Assembly (NCBI GenBank): GCA_028686345.1
Contig: JAQUCE010000001.1
Coordinates: 39,626 to 103,625, forward strand
DNA from: Kiritimatiellia bacterium
GTDB taxonomy: Bacteria > Verrucomicrobiota > Kiritimatiellia > RFP12 > UBA1067
DNA: 64,000 bases
Reading direction: 5' to 3'
The position numbers and the translations under genes are program-made. Shown piece after piece: positions 15,629 through 25,644 of the stretch (position 1 is the first letter of the stretch; each line of letters opens with the position of its first letter). The notes below the pieces were generated by a model. It was not told the origin of the DNA. It saw only the letters and a program-made list of their open reading frames with translations, and ran no database searches.

Positions 15629-17054
15629 ATGACTGCAAACCAAGCTTTAATCCAAGGTAGTTTTTTTGAAGATGAGTATCTTGTTCGGACGCTGGGGGCA
15701 CTAGCGCACAATCCGGTTTATGCATGATCCAAGTTTTAAGGTTATAATAAATGGCAAAACGATACCTCTTGATGAACATAAAGGATTATTAGACTCCAAA
15801 GAAATTTTCACAAAAGATGGCATAAAATTAAAAATGTATTTTCTAGACTCACTGATTGCGGGTAAAAAAACCTTATATCAGGGGGTTGCTTTTTGGCAGA
15901 GTGGCCGTCTCGTCGGCGAACCGTCATGGATTTTAGGGGATGAAAATTTGATAGATGGTCGGACGAGACTTGCCAAGCGATATACACTTGTAGTGTCATC
16001 CGATGATTTGGCCGAATATATCAACGAAGACTGGACGGGCTTTCGAAAAAACTGCAATCTAAAATCGCTATATGCGGCAGTAGAAGAGTACGCTGAATCA
16101 GAGTTTTCGAAGTTGATAGCCGGACAGTTGGACTCAATAAAAGCAGATGTTCATGAAGAGTTTAAATCTGAAATTGCTACACTTTCTCAGTTGGGGCGTT
16201 TTGAGGTTGATGAGGCTATACAGATAATAGCCTGCAAGCACCCTACCGCACGACCTGAATCAATGAGCATTGCAGTGGATGCTGTCATCAATATGCAAAA
16301 AACTCGTGCCGGAATTGAACTGCTCCATAAGTTAGCTACATTTTCTCGGGATGATATAGAAGGACTAAATAAATTATTGGCCCAATGGTCGGTTAAAGAT
16401 GCCCTTTGCGTTTTAGAGGAAATTGACCGGCGGATTTCAACGATTGAAGCTATTCGTAAGCTTTCAGGGGATACCTTTGTTGATGAACTTAGAGTTCTTC
16501 ATCCTTTGGTCACAGCTTCAAGATGGTTGTTCGGTCCTGAATTTGACTCTCCTGAATATGTATCCAACCGACAATTACAAACTGTCGCAAAAGAATTATT
16601 TAAGCGTAAAGACGGGAAGGATATTTTTTTGAATCCCAAAAAGCGTCCTGACTTGGTCGTGCTTGAAAAACATACGGTTGGTCTTACAGGAACCGAGTCT
16701 TTTGGTTCTGATAAAGGACTTTCAGCTGTTACGAATGTGCTGTTGGTTGAACTAAAGCGCGGTGGTTCCGAACTTTCAAGGAGTGAACGTAATCAATTGC
16801 AGGGCTATCTTGAGGATTTACGCGGTTCAGGGGTCGTTGGAGGAGACCCATATATTAACGCATATCTAGTTTGGATGAAGGTTGAAAAAGGTGGCCTATC
16901 TGGATCAAGAGTAACTGACCCTAATGATGATAAAAAAGAAATCGGTAAAATCTCAATTGTTTCTTTTGCGCAACTCGTGGATACAGCGGAAAAAAGATCT
17001 CAAGAAATCCGCTTGCCATATAGGGACGGTTGTTGTATCTTATTATTCACTTAA
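15629..17054 (+). pseudogene. GHKL/HSP90-type ATPase gene with ATPase core deleted and frame broken
   Basis: An ATG at 15629, 5 bp after the hsdMS stop, opens 32 codons whose product (QGSFFEDEYLVRTLGALAHN) resembles the first helix of GHKL ATPases just before the 'ELVANAWDAG' Mg/ATP helix. It stops at TGA 15725-15727. A second frame from ATG 15720 gives 444 residues beginning SFKVIINGKTI, like the region after the ATPase domain in HSP90/MORC-like proteins. Its C-terminus carries a possible PD-(D/E)XK-like patch (VLLVELKRGGSELSRSERNQ). The simplest reading is one gene that lost about 150-200 codons at about 15715-15728 with a frame change. The C-terminal part may still be translated. Family assignment is from memory, not a search. 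Confidence 0.55.
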
Positions 17055-17086
17055 ATAAATGTATCTTATTTGAAATTGGATGCCTT

Positions 17087-17416
17087 ATGATTGCGAAGTC
17101 GCAAGAAAACTGGGAAGTCGGAGAAAGGTGTTTGTTGAATGGCGAGTTGAATGCTGCGGCAAATCGGTTGTATTATGCCGTGTTTCAGGCAGTTCTAGGA
17201 TGGGCTCGTTTTGCGAATAAGAGTTTTGATGAAAAGAATGGTATTCATTCGGCCATGTATAGATTCGTTGCTAATGAGGGTAAGAGTAAAGTCGTTTACG
17301 GAAAAAATCTGATTAAACTAAGGACTTTAAGAGAAACGGCGGATTATGCGCCAGAATCGCCTCACAGACATAAAATAGAAGAAGTTCTGAATACGTCTAA
17401 AGAAATGATGGAGTAG
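17087..17416 (+). CDS. HEPN-domain protein
   Basis: 109 residues from the ATG at 17087; the frame is open upstream but overlaps the previous gene. The segment LNAAANRLYYAVFQAVLGWA followed by LRTLRETADYAP is characteristic of small HEPN proteins, helical bundles that act as RNases or partners of minimal nucleotidyltransferases in toxin-antitoxin and defence modules. The strict R-x4-6-H RNase motif is not obvious. R-x4-H-like spacing could be sought near SPHRHK. No nucleotidyltransferase gene is adjacent; the next gene is an unknown 138-residue protein. It lies in the defence cluster after the restriction genes. Confidence 0.65.
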   Translation: MIAKSQENWEVGERCLLNGELNAAANRLYYAVFQAVLGWARFANKSFDEKNGIHSAMYRFVANEGKSKVVYGKNLIKLRTLRETADYAPESPHRHKIEEVLNTSKEMME

Positions 17417-17453
17417 TATTTAAAAAAGGGCCAACACCGGAAGGAACAATAAG

Positions 17454-17870
17454 ATGGGTACAACAATTGACATAACGAAGGAGATCACAAAGTATCTAAG
17501 TTGTGAATTACCTCAGTTCCCGGTAATGGTTAGTGAATCGCCTGAAGACTCTATGGCATTATGGGTTCAAGTTTTTTGTGTAACGTCAGACCAAGAAGAG
17601 CTAGTGGAAGAGACGATTTTTAATGCGCAAGAAAAGTTTTATCCAACTGGGGAGATAATGTTTCTCCCTATGGTTAAGAGTCTGGCAATCACAAAACAAT
17701 ACTATCCTGAACATTTGCCAACGAAGTCGGTTGCCAGCCAGATAGCAACACCTATTGATTTGTTAAAAATAACATCGGCAATCTCCGCAGAATGGTCAAT
17801 GCTAAATTCTGCAACACAAAGTGAGGCGATCGTTACAGATAAAGACGGAAACTTCAAGTTTGCAGCCTAG
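17454..17870 (+). CDS. Unknown 138-residue protein downstream of HEPN
   Basis: 138 acidic residues, soluble, no signal peptide or membrane segment. It starts 37 bp after the HEPN gene with a GGAAGGAAC ribosome site and probably forms a two-gene operon with it. I do not recognise a domain. The sequence alternates hydrophobic and charged stretches (MALWVQVFCVTSDQEELVEE), consistent with a small alpha/beta fold. By position it could be the HEPN protein's partner or antidote, but nothing in the sequence itself shows this. Confidence 0.55.
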   Translation: MGTTIDITKEITKYLSCELPQFPVMVSESPEDSMALWVQVFCVTSDQEELVEETIFNAQEKFYPTGEIMFLPMVKSLAITKQYYPEHLPTKSVASQIATPIDLLKITSAISAEWSMLNSATQSEAIVTDKDGNFKFAA

Positions 17871-17935
17871 CTAGCGGCGAGAAAGGTCAAATCATGAAAA
17901 TCGCTTAACTTTCCGAAGATGATCTATGACATCCC

Positions 17936-18049
17936 TTTGGGAACTCGGCATCGCTTTGGATGGGATTGCAGATGGACTATGATCTTGATATTGCAGAAGA
18001 CAACCTTGCCGTTGTCCACAGAGAAAGTTATAGTTGCAATCTGAAATAA
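17936..18049 (+). pseudogene. HigA-like antitoxin C-terminal remnant
   Basis: The frame ending at TAA 18047-18049 encodes FGNSASLWMGLQMDYDLDIA and a short tail. This resembles the end of the HigA helix-turn-helix domain ('AFGTSPEFWLNLQ..YDL'). Nothing upstream in this frame restores the N-terminal half, and the preceding 60 bp have stops in all frames, so it is a scrap rather than a gene. It lies just before an intact antitoxin-toxin pair. Confidence 0.4.
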
Positions 18050-18102
18050 ATAATTGTAAAATGTTTTACAAATTAGCTGGACAGTCTAGACAGGGGATTA
18101 TT

Positions 18103-18345
18103 ATGACATGGCAAATTCAGGAAGCAAAAAATAAGTTGAGCGAGGTTGTTGATAAAACTTTGCATGATGGTCCGCAGGTAATTACCCGTCGCGGTCAGAA
18201 GGTGGTTATTATGATGTCCATTCAGGATTACGAAAGTATGTTTCCACAACAGAAGAAACTCGGTGATTTTTTGCGGGATTCTCCGTTGAGTGAACTAAAA
18301 ATAGAGCGCGATAAAGATACAACTTTACGGGAGGTTGACCTATGA
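18103..18345 (+). CDS. Phd/YefM-family antitoxin
   Basis: 80 residues from the ATG at 18103, preceded by CAGGGGA. MTWQIQEAKNKLSEVVDKTL ... GPQVITRRGQKVVIMMSIQDYESM is the standard Phd/YefM fold: DNA-binding N-terminus ('A+xxLSEVV'), 'VITRRG' strand and '(S)xxDYE' helix, then a flexible toxin-neutralising tail (LSELKIERDKDTTLREVDL). It should repress its own operon and neutralise the PIN-domain toxin encoded immediately downstream, with which it shares an ATGA stop/start overlap. Confidence 0.88.
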   Translation: MTWQIQEAKNKLSEVVDKTLHDGPQVITRRGQKVVIMMSIQDYESMFPQQKKLGDFLRDSPLSELKIERDKDTTLREVDL

Positions 18346-18761
18346 CATATCTTATTGATACATGTGTCATATCGGAGTTCACGAAAAAGTCACCCAGCCA
18401 GAAGGTGATCCGCTTTCTAAATAACATGAATGACATTGATGTTGCAATAAGCGTTATTACAATAGGTGAAATAAAGAGTGGAGTTGTGTGTGTCAGTGAT
18501 GAAAGAAAAAGAGATAGGCTTGAGAGATGGTTTAACGAAGAACTGTTGCTCAGGTTCAAAGGCCGGACAATCTCAATTGATGCGGAGACAATGCTTACCT
18601 GGGGGGGGATGGTATCGAAACTCAAGACCAGAGGTATAACTCTGCCTGTTATGGGCTCTCTTCTTGCTGCTCAATGCAAGCAACACAAGCTTTGTATAAT
18701 CACACGCAACGTCAAGGATTTTGAGAAGACGGAGATATCCGTGGTGAATCCATGGCTGTAG
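18342..18761 (+). CDS. PIN-domain toxin (VapC/FitB type) with altered active site
   Basis: 139 residues. PIN-domain landmarks are present: YLIDTCVISE (Asp6), ITIGEIKSG (Glu43) and IITRNVKDFE...NPWL near the C-terminus. These RNases cleave tRNA or other RNA using three to four acidic residues around Mg2+. In the segment that normally reads 'LPVxDSLLAA', this protein has LPVMGSLLAA, so the third conserved Asp is Gly105 (codon GGC; GAC would restore it). Activity may be lost or reduced. It is co-translated with the antitoxin through ATGA. Confidence 0.85.
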   Translation: MTYLIDTCVISEFTKKSPSQKVIRFLNNMNDIDVAISVITIGEIKSGVVCVSDERKRDRLERWFNEELLLRFKGRTISIDAETMLTWGGMVSKLKTRGITLPVMGSLLAAQCKQHKLCIITRNVKDFEKTEISVVNPWL

Positions 18762-19227
18762 GACGGTTGCAGGAATGCTTCGCGACGTCAAACCTAACAA
18801 TAGAATATAGTGGTTGGCGGTGCTTGTCCGGCGTAGCCCCGCTAGCGGGACGACTTGTCCGGGCGTACCTTTGGCGAACAAACACCCCGGTGCTCACAAA
18901 TTGCTTCTAAGAAGCAACTCTACACCCCAGGGCGCGCCTTTCATGGACTAAACCCGAATCCTCGTCGGCCTTGTTTTCAGCACTGCCGACGGGGACGTGT
19001 GCGCTCCCAGCGACGTGTGCGCTCCCAGGGACGTGTGCGTTATTCGGCACATTCGTATCTTGCCTGGCTTTGGATTAAGGAAGTGTAAAATTGGCTTCAA
19101 AAGCTCGAATCGCTTTTAATCTGTAAAATTTATTCAATTTACGCATAATCAGCTTGGTTTACATCGTAAAATGACATACAATAAAGCATTAAAAGTTTTA
19201 ATTTTTTAACAGCTAGGATGTTGACAT
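18762..19227. other. Repeat-rich gap before the PQQ-propeller gene
   Basis: GTAGCCCCGCTAGCGGGACGA (hairpin CCCGCTAGCGGG-like) and GCGTACCTTTGGCGAACAAA occur at 18828-18888; the latter recurs at 35692. 18906-18950 (CTACACCCCAGGGCGCGCCT, TTCATGGAC) resembles 35767-35850. Three direct repeats GACGTGTGCG(C/T)(T/A) lie at 18992-19040. From 19085 the DNA is AT-rich and probably contains the promoter of the next gene, but I cannot pick a convincing -35/-10 pair. Confidence 0.6.
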
Positions 19228-20454
19228 ATGATAAAAAAAATATTGATTTTAGTGCCAGCTCTTGCTCTGGCAGTTGTGGCGGGCGCAGGTGACTGGACGC
19301 AGTGGCGAGGCTCCAACCGCGATCTGTTGATTAAAGATGAGGCGGTTGCTGCAAGCTGGCCAATTGATGGCCCTAAACAGCTCTGGCAGATTGATCTGGA
19401 GGGTGATGGTTATGCTGCGCCGATTGTTGTGGCAGGTAAGATCTATATCACCGGGTGTGTTGGCGACAAGAAAGAGCGCAAGGGGATGATTTACTCTCTG
19501 AATGCGCGTGACGGGTCGATTATCTGGGAGAGAGAGTATGGTCCGGAGTGGGGGCAAAGCTATGAACGGGCCCGCACAACTCCGACCTATCTGGATGGCA
19601 AGCTCTATATCATCAGCGGTCTTGGCGGGGTGGTCTGCCTGGATGCTGCGAAGGGCTCGATTCTCTGGTCAGTTGATTCACACAAGGAATTTGGCGGCAA
19701 GAACATTACCTGGGGCATTGCCGAGAATCCGCTGATCTATGACGGAAAATTGATCTGCCAGCCCGGCGGTGACGGGGCTGCGGTTGTGGCGCTTGATATC
19801 AAAACAGGTAAGACGATCTGGAAAAGTACGGAGCTGAGTGAAAAGAGCGCGTACTGCTCACCTGACCTGCTGACCATTAACGGGCGCAAGCAACTGGTCA
19901 CCATGCTTGAGGATCATGTGGTTGGCTTGGAGCCTGCCACCGGCAAAGTGCTCTGGAAACATGCCCATCGCAATAAGCACGCGGTTCACCCCAACACGCC
20001 GGTTTCCGCTGGCAAGGATCGGGTGTTCGTCTCATCGGGCTACAAATATGGCGCTGAGGTGCTGGAGATCAACGGGGGCGAGGTCAAGCAGCTCTGGCAG
20101 GATAAGTCGGTTGACAACCATTTTCAGGGGGTCGCCTTTTACAAAGGTCGTATCTTCACCTCTGGCGGCAACAAGTTCTGGTGTTTGGACCCTGCGAGCG
20201 GCAAAGCGGTCTACACAGTGAATGAGGCCAGGAAAACCTCGTTTTGCATCCTGAAAGATGACATGATGATCACCTACGATGAACATGGCGGTCAGGTTTT
20301 GCTGCTCAAGGCCGATGAAAACAAATATGAGATTAAAGGCTCTTTCAAGATCACTTACGGTAATGACGCGCATTGGTCATCCCCGGTGGTTTCCGGCGGC
20401 GTTATGTATCTGCGCCGCGGCAAGGGGCTGGCGGCGTTCGCAGTGGGAGGTTGA
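19228..20454 (+). CDS. Secreted PQQ-like beta-propeller protein
   Basis: 408 residues with an N-terminal signal peptide (MIKKILILVPALALAVVAGA). The mature part begins WTQWRG and consists of repeated strands of the type 'V-x-L-D-x-x-x-G-x-x-x-W' (for example LNARDGSIIWE, LDAAKGSILWS, LDIKTGKTIWK, LEPATGKVLWK), giving about seven or eight PQQ/BamB-like blades. There is no dehydrogenase catalytic Asp/Glu-Cys-Cys signature, so a scaffold or ligand-binding role is more likely than an alcohol dehydrogenase. 'WPQWRG'-type propellers of this kind are common in PVC bacteria. The symporter gene follows after 57 bp and is probably co-transcribed. Confidence 0.82.
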   Translation: MIKKILILVPALALAVVAGAGDWTQWRGSNRDLLIKDEAVAASWPIDGPKQLWQIDLEGDGYAAPIVVAGKIYITGCVGDKKERKGMIYSLNARDGSIIWEREYGPEWGQSYERARTTPTYLDGKLYIISGLGGVVCLDAAKGSILWSVDSHKEFGGKNITWGIAENPLIYDGKLICQPGGDGAAVVALDIKTGKTIWKSTELSEKSAYCSPDLLTINGRKQLVTMLEDHVVGLEPATGKVLWKHAHRNKHAVHPNTPVSAGKDRVFVSSGYKYGAEVLEINGGEVKQLWQDKSVDNHFQGVAFYKGRIFTSGGNKFWCLDPASGKAVYTVNEARKTSFCILKDDMMITYDEHGGQVLLLKADENKYEIKGSFKITYGNDAHWSSPVVSGGVMYLRRGKGLAAFAVGG

Positions 20455-20511
20455 AGCCGGGATTACTTTGGGCTGTGTTTTGCTTTGTTAACAAAAGATA
20501 AGGAGTGAGGA

Positions 20512-22317
20512 ATGGGAGTTATCGACATTGTTGTGTTTGTCGCATTTGTGGCATCGGTGCTGTTTGTTGGTTTATGGAAGTCCAAGGGCGAGGATACACA
20601 CGGCGACCAGGGGGCTTCGGACTACTTCCTGGCTGGTCGTGGTCTGACTTGGTGGCTGATCGGATTTTCGCTGATTGCCGCCAATATTTCGGCGGAGCAG
20701 TTTGTCGGCATGTCAGGACAGGGTGCTGGCTTTGAAGGTTTGTCAGTTTCCAGCTGGGAGTGGATTGCCGCGATATCGCTGGTTGTGGTCGCGTTTGTTC
20801 TACTGCCCTATTTTCTGCGCGCGGGAATAACCACTATCCCTGAGTTTCTTGAGGTCCGCTATAACCATTGGGCCCGTTTGTTCATGACTCTTTCAATGAT
20901 GCTGATTCTTATTGGCGTGAGCCTTATCGGTGTTATTTATGCCGGTGCTCTCACGTTAAAAGAGTTAATGGTCTCTTATGATGTGAAACTGTCTCTGGCT
21001 GGCTGCTGCTGGGCTTTAGGGGCTATGGCAGCTTTATATGTGGCTGTCGGCGGTTTGAGAGCCTGCGCATGGGCTGACCTGCTTCAGGGTTCTGCCCTTA
21101 TTCTCGGTGGCGGAGTGATAACCTATTTCGCAGTCAGCGCTCTTGGAGGGGCGGATGTCTCTGAGCTGGTTACTTCAACGGGTGCTGCTGCAACGGTGGC
21201 GCAAGAGGCAGGCGTGATGGCTAAATTCAGTGTGCTTAACGAAAAAGCGATGCATATGGGCAGTAACCCGGCTATGCCATGGCCTATTCTGCTTCTTGGT
21301 ATCTGGATTCCAAACTTCTATTACTGGGGGTTGAATCAGTATATAACCCAGCGTATTCTTGGTTCTGCGTCTCTGGCTGAAGGACAGAAGGGGCTAGTTT
21401 TTGCCGGCGCACTCAAACTTATTATTCCCTTTATCATTGTGATTCCCGGTATCATTGCATTTAATCTGTTTAGCAAGGATATGGAAAAAAATGCCGGTGA
21501 TCATCTGGCAGTGTATGAGCAGGCTGTAGTTGAAAAATCATCAACAAAAGTTTTTAAGCTGGACGAGAAGTGGGCTGTGGCTAATCCGGAGAAGGCCCAG
21601 GAGATTACTTCTTTCAACAAAGCAGTTAAAGCAGGTGCGGGGGATAAACCTCTTGAGACCGTTGAGCTTAAATCGTATAAGTATGATTCAGCACTGGGAG
21701 TTCTGATCACACGGCTTATTCCACGTAACAGGGGTATCCTCGGTTTTGTGATAGCCGCTCTTTTAGGTGCGATTGTCTCCTCGCTTGCAGCGGTTCTTAA
21801 TGCGGCATCCACACTCTTGACCATGGATGTCTATCAGCGTTACGTGAATCGCCAGGCAACTCAGTTCAAGCTTGTTACTATGGGACGTATTTTTATCGGT
21901 GTCTTTGTTGTTATAGGCTGCCTGGTTGCCCCGATGCTGGCAAACAATAAGAGTGTTTTTGAGTTCATTCAGAAATTTCAAGGTTTTGTCTCCACCGGTA
22001 TCCTGGCGGTCTTTATCTATGGATTGCTTAATCGTACATCAGGTGAGTGGGCCGGTGTGATTGGACTTATTGCCAACCCGATCATCTATGGTGCTCTGAC
22101 GATCTACCTCTTCCCTGAAATGCACTATCTTTATAGCATGTCCTATTCACTGATTGCTGTGCTTGCGATCATGGGTGTTTATGGCGTTATCAGCAAGCGG
22201 GAGAAGGTTGTGTTTGAAACCCAAACAACTATGGATCTAACCTCCTCAAAAAGTGCGCTGTGGTGGGGTGTTGGTGTTTGCGCCATGACAGTGACGTTGT
22301 ACGTTGTTTTTTGGTAA
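20512..22317 (+). CDS. Sodium:solute symporter (SSS/SGLT family)
   Basis: 601 residues with about 13-14 hydrophobic helices. Early landmarks are DYFLAGRGLTWWLIGFSLIA and ANISAEQFVGMSGQG, followed by the 'R.YNHWARLFMTLSMMLIL' region, typical of the SSS family, which imports sugars, myo-inositol or other solutes with Na+. A soluble insert of about 70 residues lies near 320-395 (SKDMEKNAGDHLAVYEQAVV...), as in SGLT-like bacterial members. A ribosome site (AAGGAGTGAGG) precedes the ATG, and a rho-independent terminator follows. Pairing with a secreted propeller suggests uptake of a sugar or polymer breakdown product. The substrate cannot be read from the sequence. Confidence 0.9.
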   Translation: MGVIDIVVFVAFVASVLFVGLWKSKGEDTHGDQGASDYFLAGRGLTWWLIGFSLIAANISAEQFVGMSGQGAGFEGLSVSSWEWIAAISLVVVAFVLLPYFLRAGITTIPEFLEVRYNHWARLFMTLSMMLILIGVSLIGVIYAGALTLKELMVSYDVKLSLAGCCWALGAMAALYVAVGGLRACAWADLLQGSALILGGGVITYFAVSALGGADVSELVTSTGAAATVAQEAGVMAKFSVLNEKAMHMGSNPAMPWPILLLGIWIPNFYYWGLNQYITQRILGSASLAEGQKGLVFAGALKLIIPFIIVIPGIIAFNLFSKDMEKNAGDHLAVYEQAVVEKSSTKVFKLDEKWAVANPEKAQEITSFNKAVKAGAGDKPLETVELKSYKYDSALGVLITRLIPRNRGILGFVIAALLGAIVSSLAAVLNAASTLLTMDVYQRYVNRQATQFKLVTMGRIFIGVFVVIGCLVAPMLANNKSVFEFIQKFQGFVSTGILAVFIYGLLNRTSGEWAGVIGLIANPIIYGALTIYLFPEMHYLYSMSYSLIAVLAIMGVYGVISKREKVVFETQTTMDLTSSKSALWWGVGVCAMTVTLYVVFW

Positions 22318-22335
22318 CCTAATTAAAAAATAATG

Positions 22336-22366
22336 AAAAAGGCGGGGATAACTCCGCCTTTTTTTG
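22336..22366 (+). terminator. Rho-independent terminator of the symporter operon
   Basis: AAAAAGGCGG and CCGCCTTTTT form a 10-bp stem around an 8-base loop, followed by more T residues, 19 bp after the symporter stop. Confidence 0.88.
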
Positions 22367-22438
22367 TAATCAAAAAAGCATAATAAGGCTATTGTTTGAT
22401 ATAAATTATAGAAATTTGCATAACGCAAGCGAAAACCA

Positions 22439-22467
22439 TTGCAAAACTCCCCTAATTGTGGTTTAAT
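22439..22467 (+). promoter_or_regulatory. Candidate sigma70 promoter of gdhA
   Basis: TTGCAA (22439-22444), a 17-bp spacer and TTTAAT (22462-22467) lie 81 bp before the gdhA start, just after the upstream terminator. Confidence 0.4.
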
Positions 22468-22536
22468 AGAGTCATTGAACGAGCATTTCAGCTATGTAAC
22501 ATGTAGCTTTTAAATTTTCAAACTCGTCCAAGGTAG

Positions 22537-23889
<1,353 letters not shown>

Positions 23890-24269
23890 AATCGATCGTC
23901 AACCAAAGGCGGGTTGACCAGAGTGCGCAACTTGATCACTCGCATGCCACCCGCCGTCGTCCGCATAGCGAACGACTTCCTTGCTTCGCGCCTTACCTCA
24001 CACCTTGCCAAGCCAGACAAAGCTTGCGACCAGAGTTACGCTATACATTCGCTTCGCGCGGCGCGTTCATGGCTGCGCCCTACAGCTTCGGCTTGCATGT
24101 CACCCAGCTGGCATGCACTCAAAACTTATGGAGCCCCTCTTAATCCTGACGTGGCACGGCGCGCCTTTGGCGGAGTAGTTAAAAATTGGTTGCCTGCCCG
24201 TTGGCGATCGGCGGTTGCGGAGGCTACGGTTAATTGATAAAATATAATTGTTTTCAATGGAGATTTATT
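23890..24269. repeat. Repeat-filled gap after gdhA
   Basis: 23943-24000 (CATGCCACCCGCCGTCGTCC, GCATAGCGAACGACTTCCTT, GCTTCGCGCCTTACC) is the reverse complement of sequence at about 53885-53960. 24155-24178 contains GGCGCGCCTTTGGCGGAG, related to 18846 and 35692. The rest includes phrases of the same style (GCGTTCATGGCTGCGCCCTA) but no gene. AATGGAG at 24256-24262 serves the next gene. Confidence 0.7.
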
Positions 24270-25253
24270 ATGAGGGCTAAAATCAGACAATTTGTCAGTT
24301 TTGACTGGGCCATGAAGAAGCTGTTGCGCAGTAAGGCGAATTTTGGTGTGCTGAATGGCTTTCTGTCGGAGTTGCTGGAGGATGATATAACAATTACGGA
24401 GCTGCTGGAGAGTGAGGGTGGACGCGAATATGCCCTTGATAAAGCGAACCGGGTGGATTTTTTAGTCAAGGATTCGAGCGGTAAACGGATCATCATCGAG
24501 ATTCAGTATAAAGATGAGGCCGATTACTTCCATCGGATGGCCTTTGGTGTCAGTAAATTGATTGCCTCGTCAATAAAAAAGGGGGAGATTTACGCGGACA
24601 TTGATCAGGTCATCTCAGTAAACCTGGTGTATTTTGAGTTAGGTCAGGGAACTGATTATGTCTACTGTGGCCAGACCTCCTTCCGTGGGCGGCATGACAA
24701 CGATTTGCTGGGTTTAAATGATAACCAGAAAAAGGGGCTTGGACTTGAATCCATCAATGAAATATTTCCGACCTTTTATATTCTGCGCATCAATGAATTT
24801 AATGATTTGGCTAAGACTGGCTTGGATCAGTGGATCTACTTTCTGAAAAACGAGGCCTTGCCGAGCGAAATCACGGCCAAAGGTTTGTATGAAGCCAAAG
24901 AAAAGCTGGATATCATGAAACTCAGCGGAGCGGAACGGGCGGCGTATGACGAGTATCAGGAGCAGCTGCGGATCGAAGCCAGCGAGATAGAGTTCAGTAT
25001 CAAGCGGGCTGAAAAAGCTGAGAATAAATTGAAAGAGGCACAACGGCATGAAGGCGAGGAACGCCGTCAGAAGGAGGAGTCTCTCGCAAGAGAAGCAGAG
25101 GAACGCCGCCAGAAGGAGGAGTCTCTCGCAAGAGAAGCAGAGGAATGCCGCCAAAAAGAGGAGTCTCTAAAACGGGAAGCAGAGGAACGCCGCCAGAAGG
25201 AAGAGGCTTTTAAGCGGATTGCGGAACTTGAAGCGCAGTTGAAGAAAACCTAA
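24270..25253 (+). CDS. Rpn-like PD-(D/E)XK nuclease family protein with coiled-coil tail
   Basis: 327 residues from the ATG at 24270 (AATGGAGATTT upstream). The N-terminal 220 residues match the 'PD-(D/E)XK nuclease family transposase'/Rpn group: FVSFDWAMKKLLRSKANFGV, then NRVDFLVKDSSGKRIIIEIQ with the nuclease Asp and Glu-x-Gln motif, and DYFHRMAFGVSKL. Such proteins promote RecA-independent recombination or act in defence. The C-terminus is a charged coiled coil built from four 14-residue repeats (EERRQKEESLAREA type) encoded by 42-bp tandem DNA repeats, so its length could vary between strains. Confidence 0.82.
   Translation: MRAKIRQFVSFDWAMKKLLRSKANFGVLNGFLSELLEDDITITELLESEGGREYALDKANRVDFLVKDSSGKRIIIEIQYKDEADYFHRMAFGVSKLIASSIKKGEIYADIDQVISVNLVYFELGQGTDYVYCGQTSFRGRHDNDLLGLNDNQKKGLGLESINEIFPTFYILRINEFNDLAKTGLDQWIYFLKNEALPSEITAKGLYEAKEKLDIMKLSGAERAAYDEYQEQLRIEASEIEFSIKRAEKAENKLKEAQRHEGEERRQKEESLAREAEERRQKEESLAREAEECRQKEESLKREAEERRQKEEAFKRIAELEAQLKKT
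25056..25223 (+). repeat. Four 42-bp in-frame tandem repeats
   Basis: Units start at 25056, 25098, 25140 and 25182 (GAGGAACGCCGCCAGAAGGA type). Units 1 and 2 are almost identical; unit 4 has diverged most. Confidence 0.9.
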
Positions 25254-25257
25254 ACTC

Positions 25258-25644
25258 CTAGCTTCTGCGCAAGGCAAACGCGCTCCACGCAAAGAGGACA
25301 AAAAAGAGGAGGTCGCAGATGCCGAATGGCTTCCACATATCAGGTATACCAGCTGTTAGCCAGTGAAATAAAACCACACCGCAATAGGAAACCTTGAGCA
25401 ACATGGCGTAGGGTATCAGGTTACGATTTTTAGCAGGGTTTCTGGCAATCGCTAAGAACATGATCGCAAAGACGATCAGCAGCGCCGCTGGAAAGTGCAG
25501 GTATCCGAGGTGGTTGGGTGGAGTCACTTTAAACCAGGCAAAGAGACGCTCACCCGCAAAAAGAAAGGCACCGCCGAGCAGTCCGTCGTAAAGTGCCGCA
25601 ATCACGTACAATAGTTTGATGTAACCTCTGGATTTCATTTTCAT
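25258..25644 (-). CDS. Small four-helix membrane protein (operon gene 4)
   Basis: 128 residues with four predicted membrane helices (about 10-30, 45-65, 78-96, 103-122) and a positively charged N-terminus. I do not recognise the family. Some short four-helix proteins of the DoxX or tetraspan type look similar, but no diagnostic residue is seen. Its ATG overlaps the stop of the radical SAM gene as ATGA (25641-25644), so it is the last gene of a tightly coupled four-gene minus-strand operon. It could be a membrane partner or resistance component for the pathway. Confidence 0.6.
   Translation of the reverse strand: MKMKSRGYIKLLYVIAALYDGLLGGAFLFAGERLFAWFKVTPPNHLGYLHFPAALLIVFAIMFLAIARNPAKNRNLIPYAMLLKVSYCGVVLFHWLTAGIPDMWKPFGICDLLFFVLFAWSAFALRRS

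Noticed and set aside
19228-20454. PQQ-dependent alcohol dehydrogenase
   Set aside because: Only the generic propeller repeats are present; length (408) and missing active-site and heme motifs argue against it.
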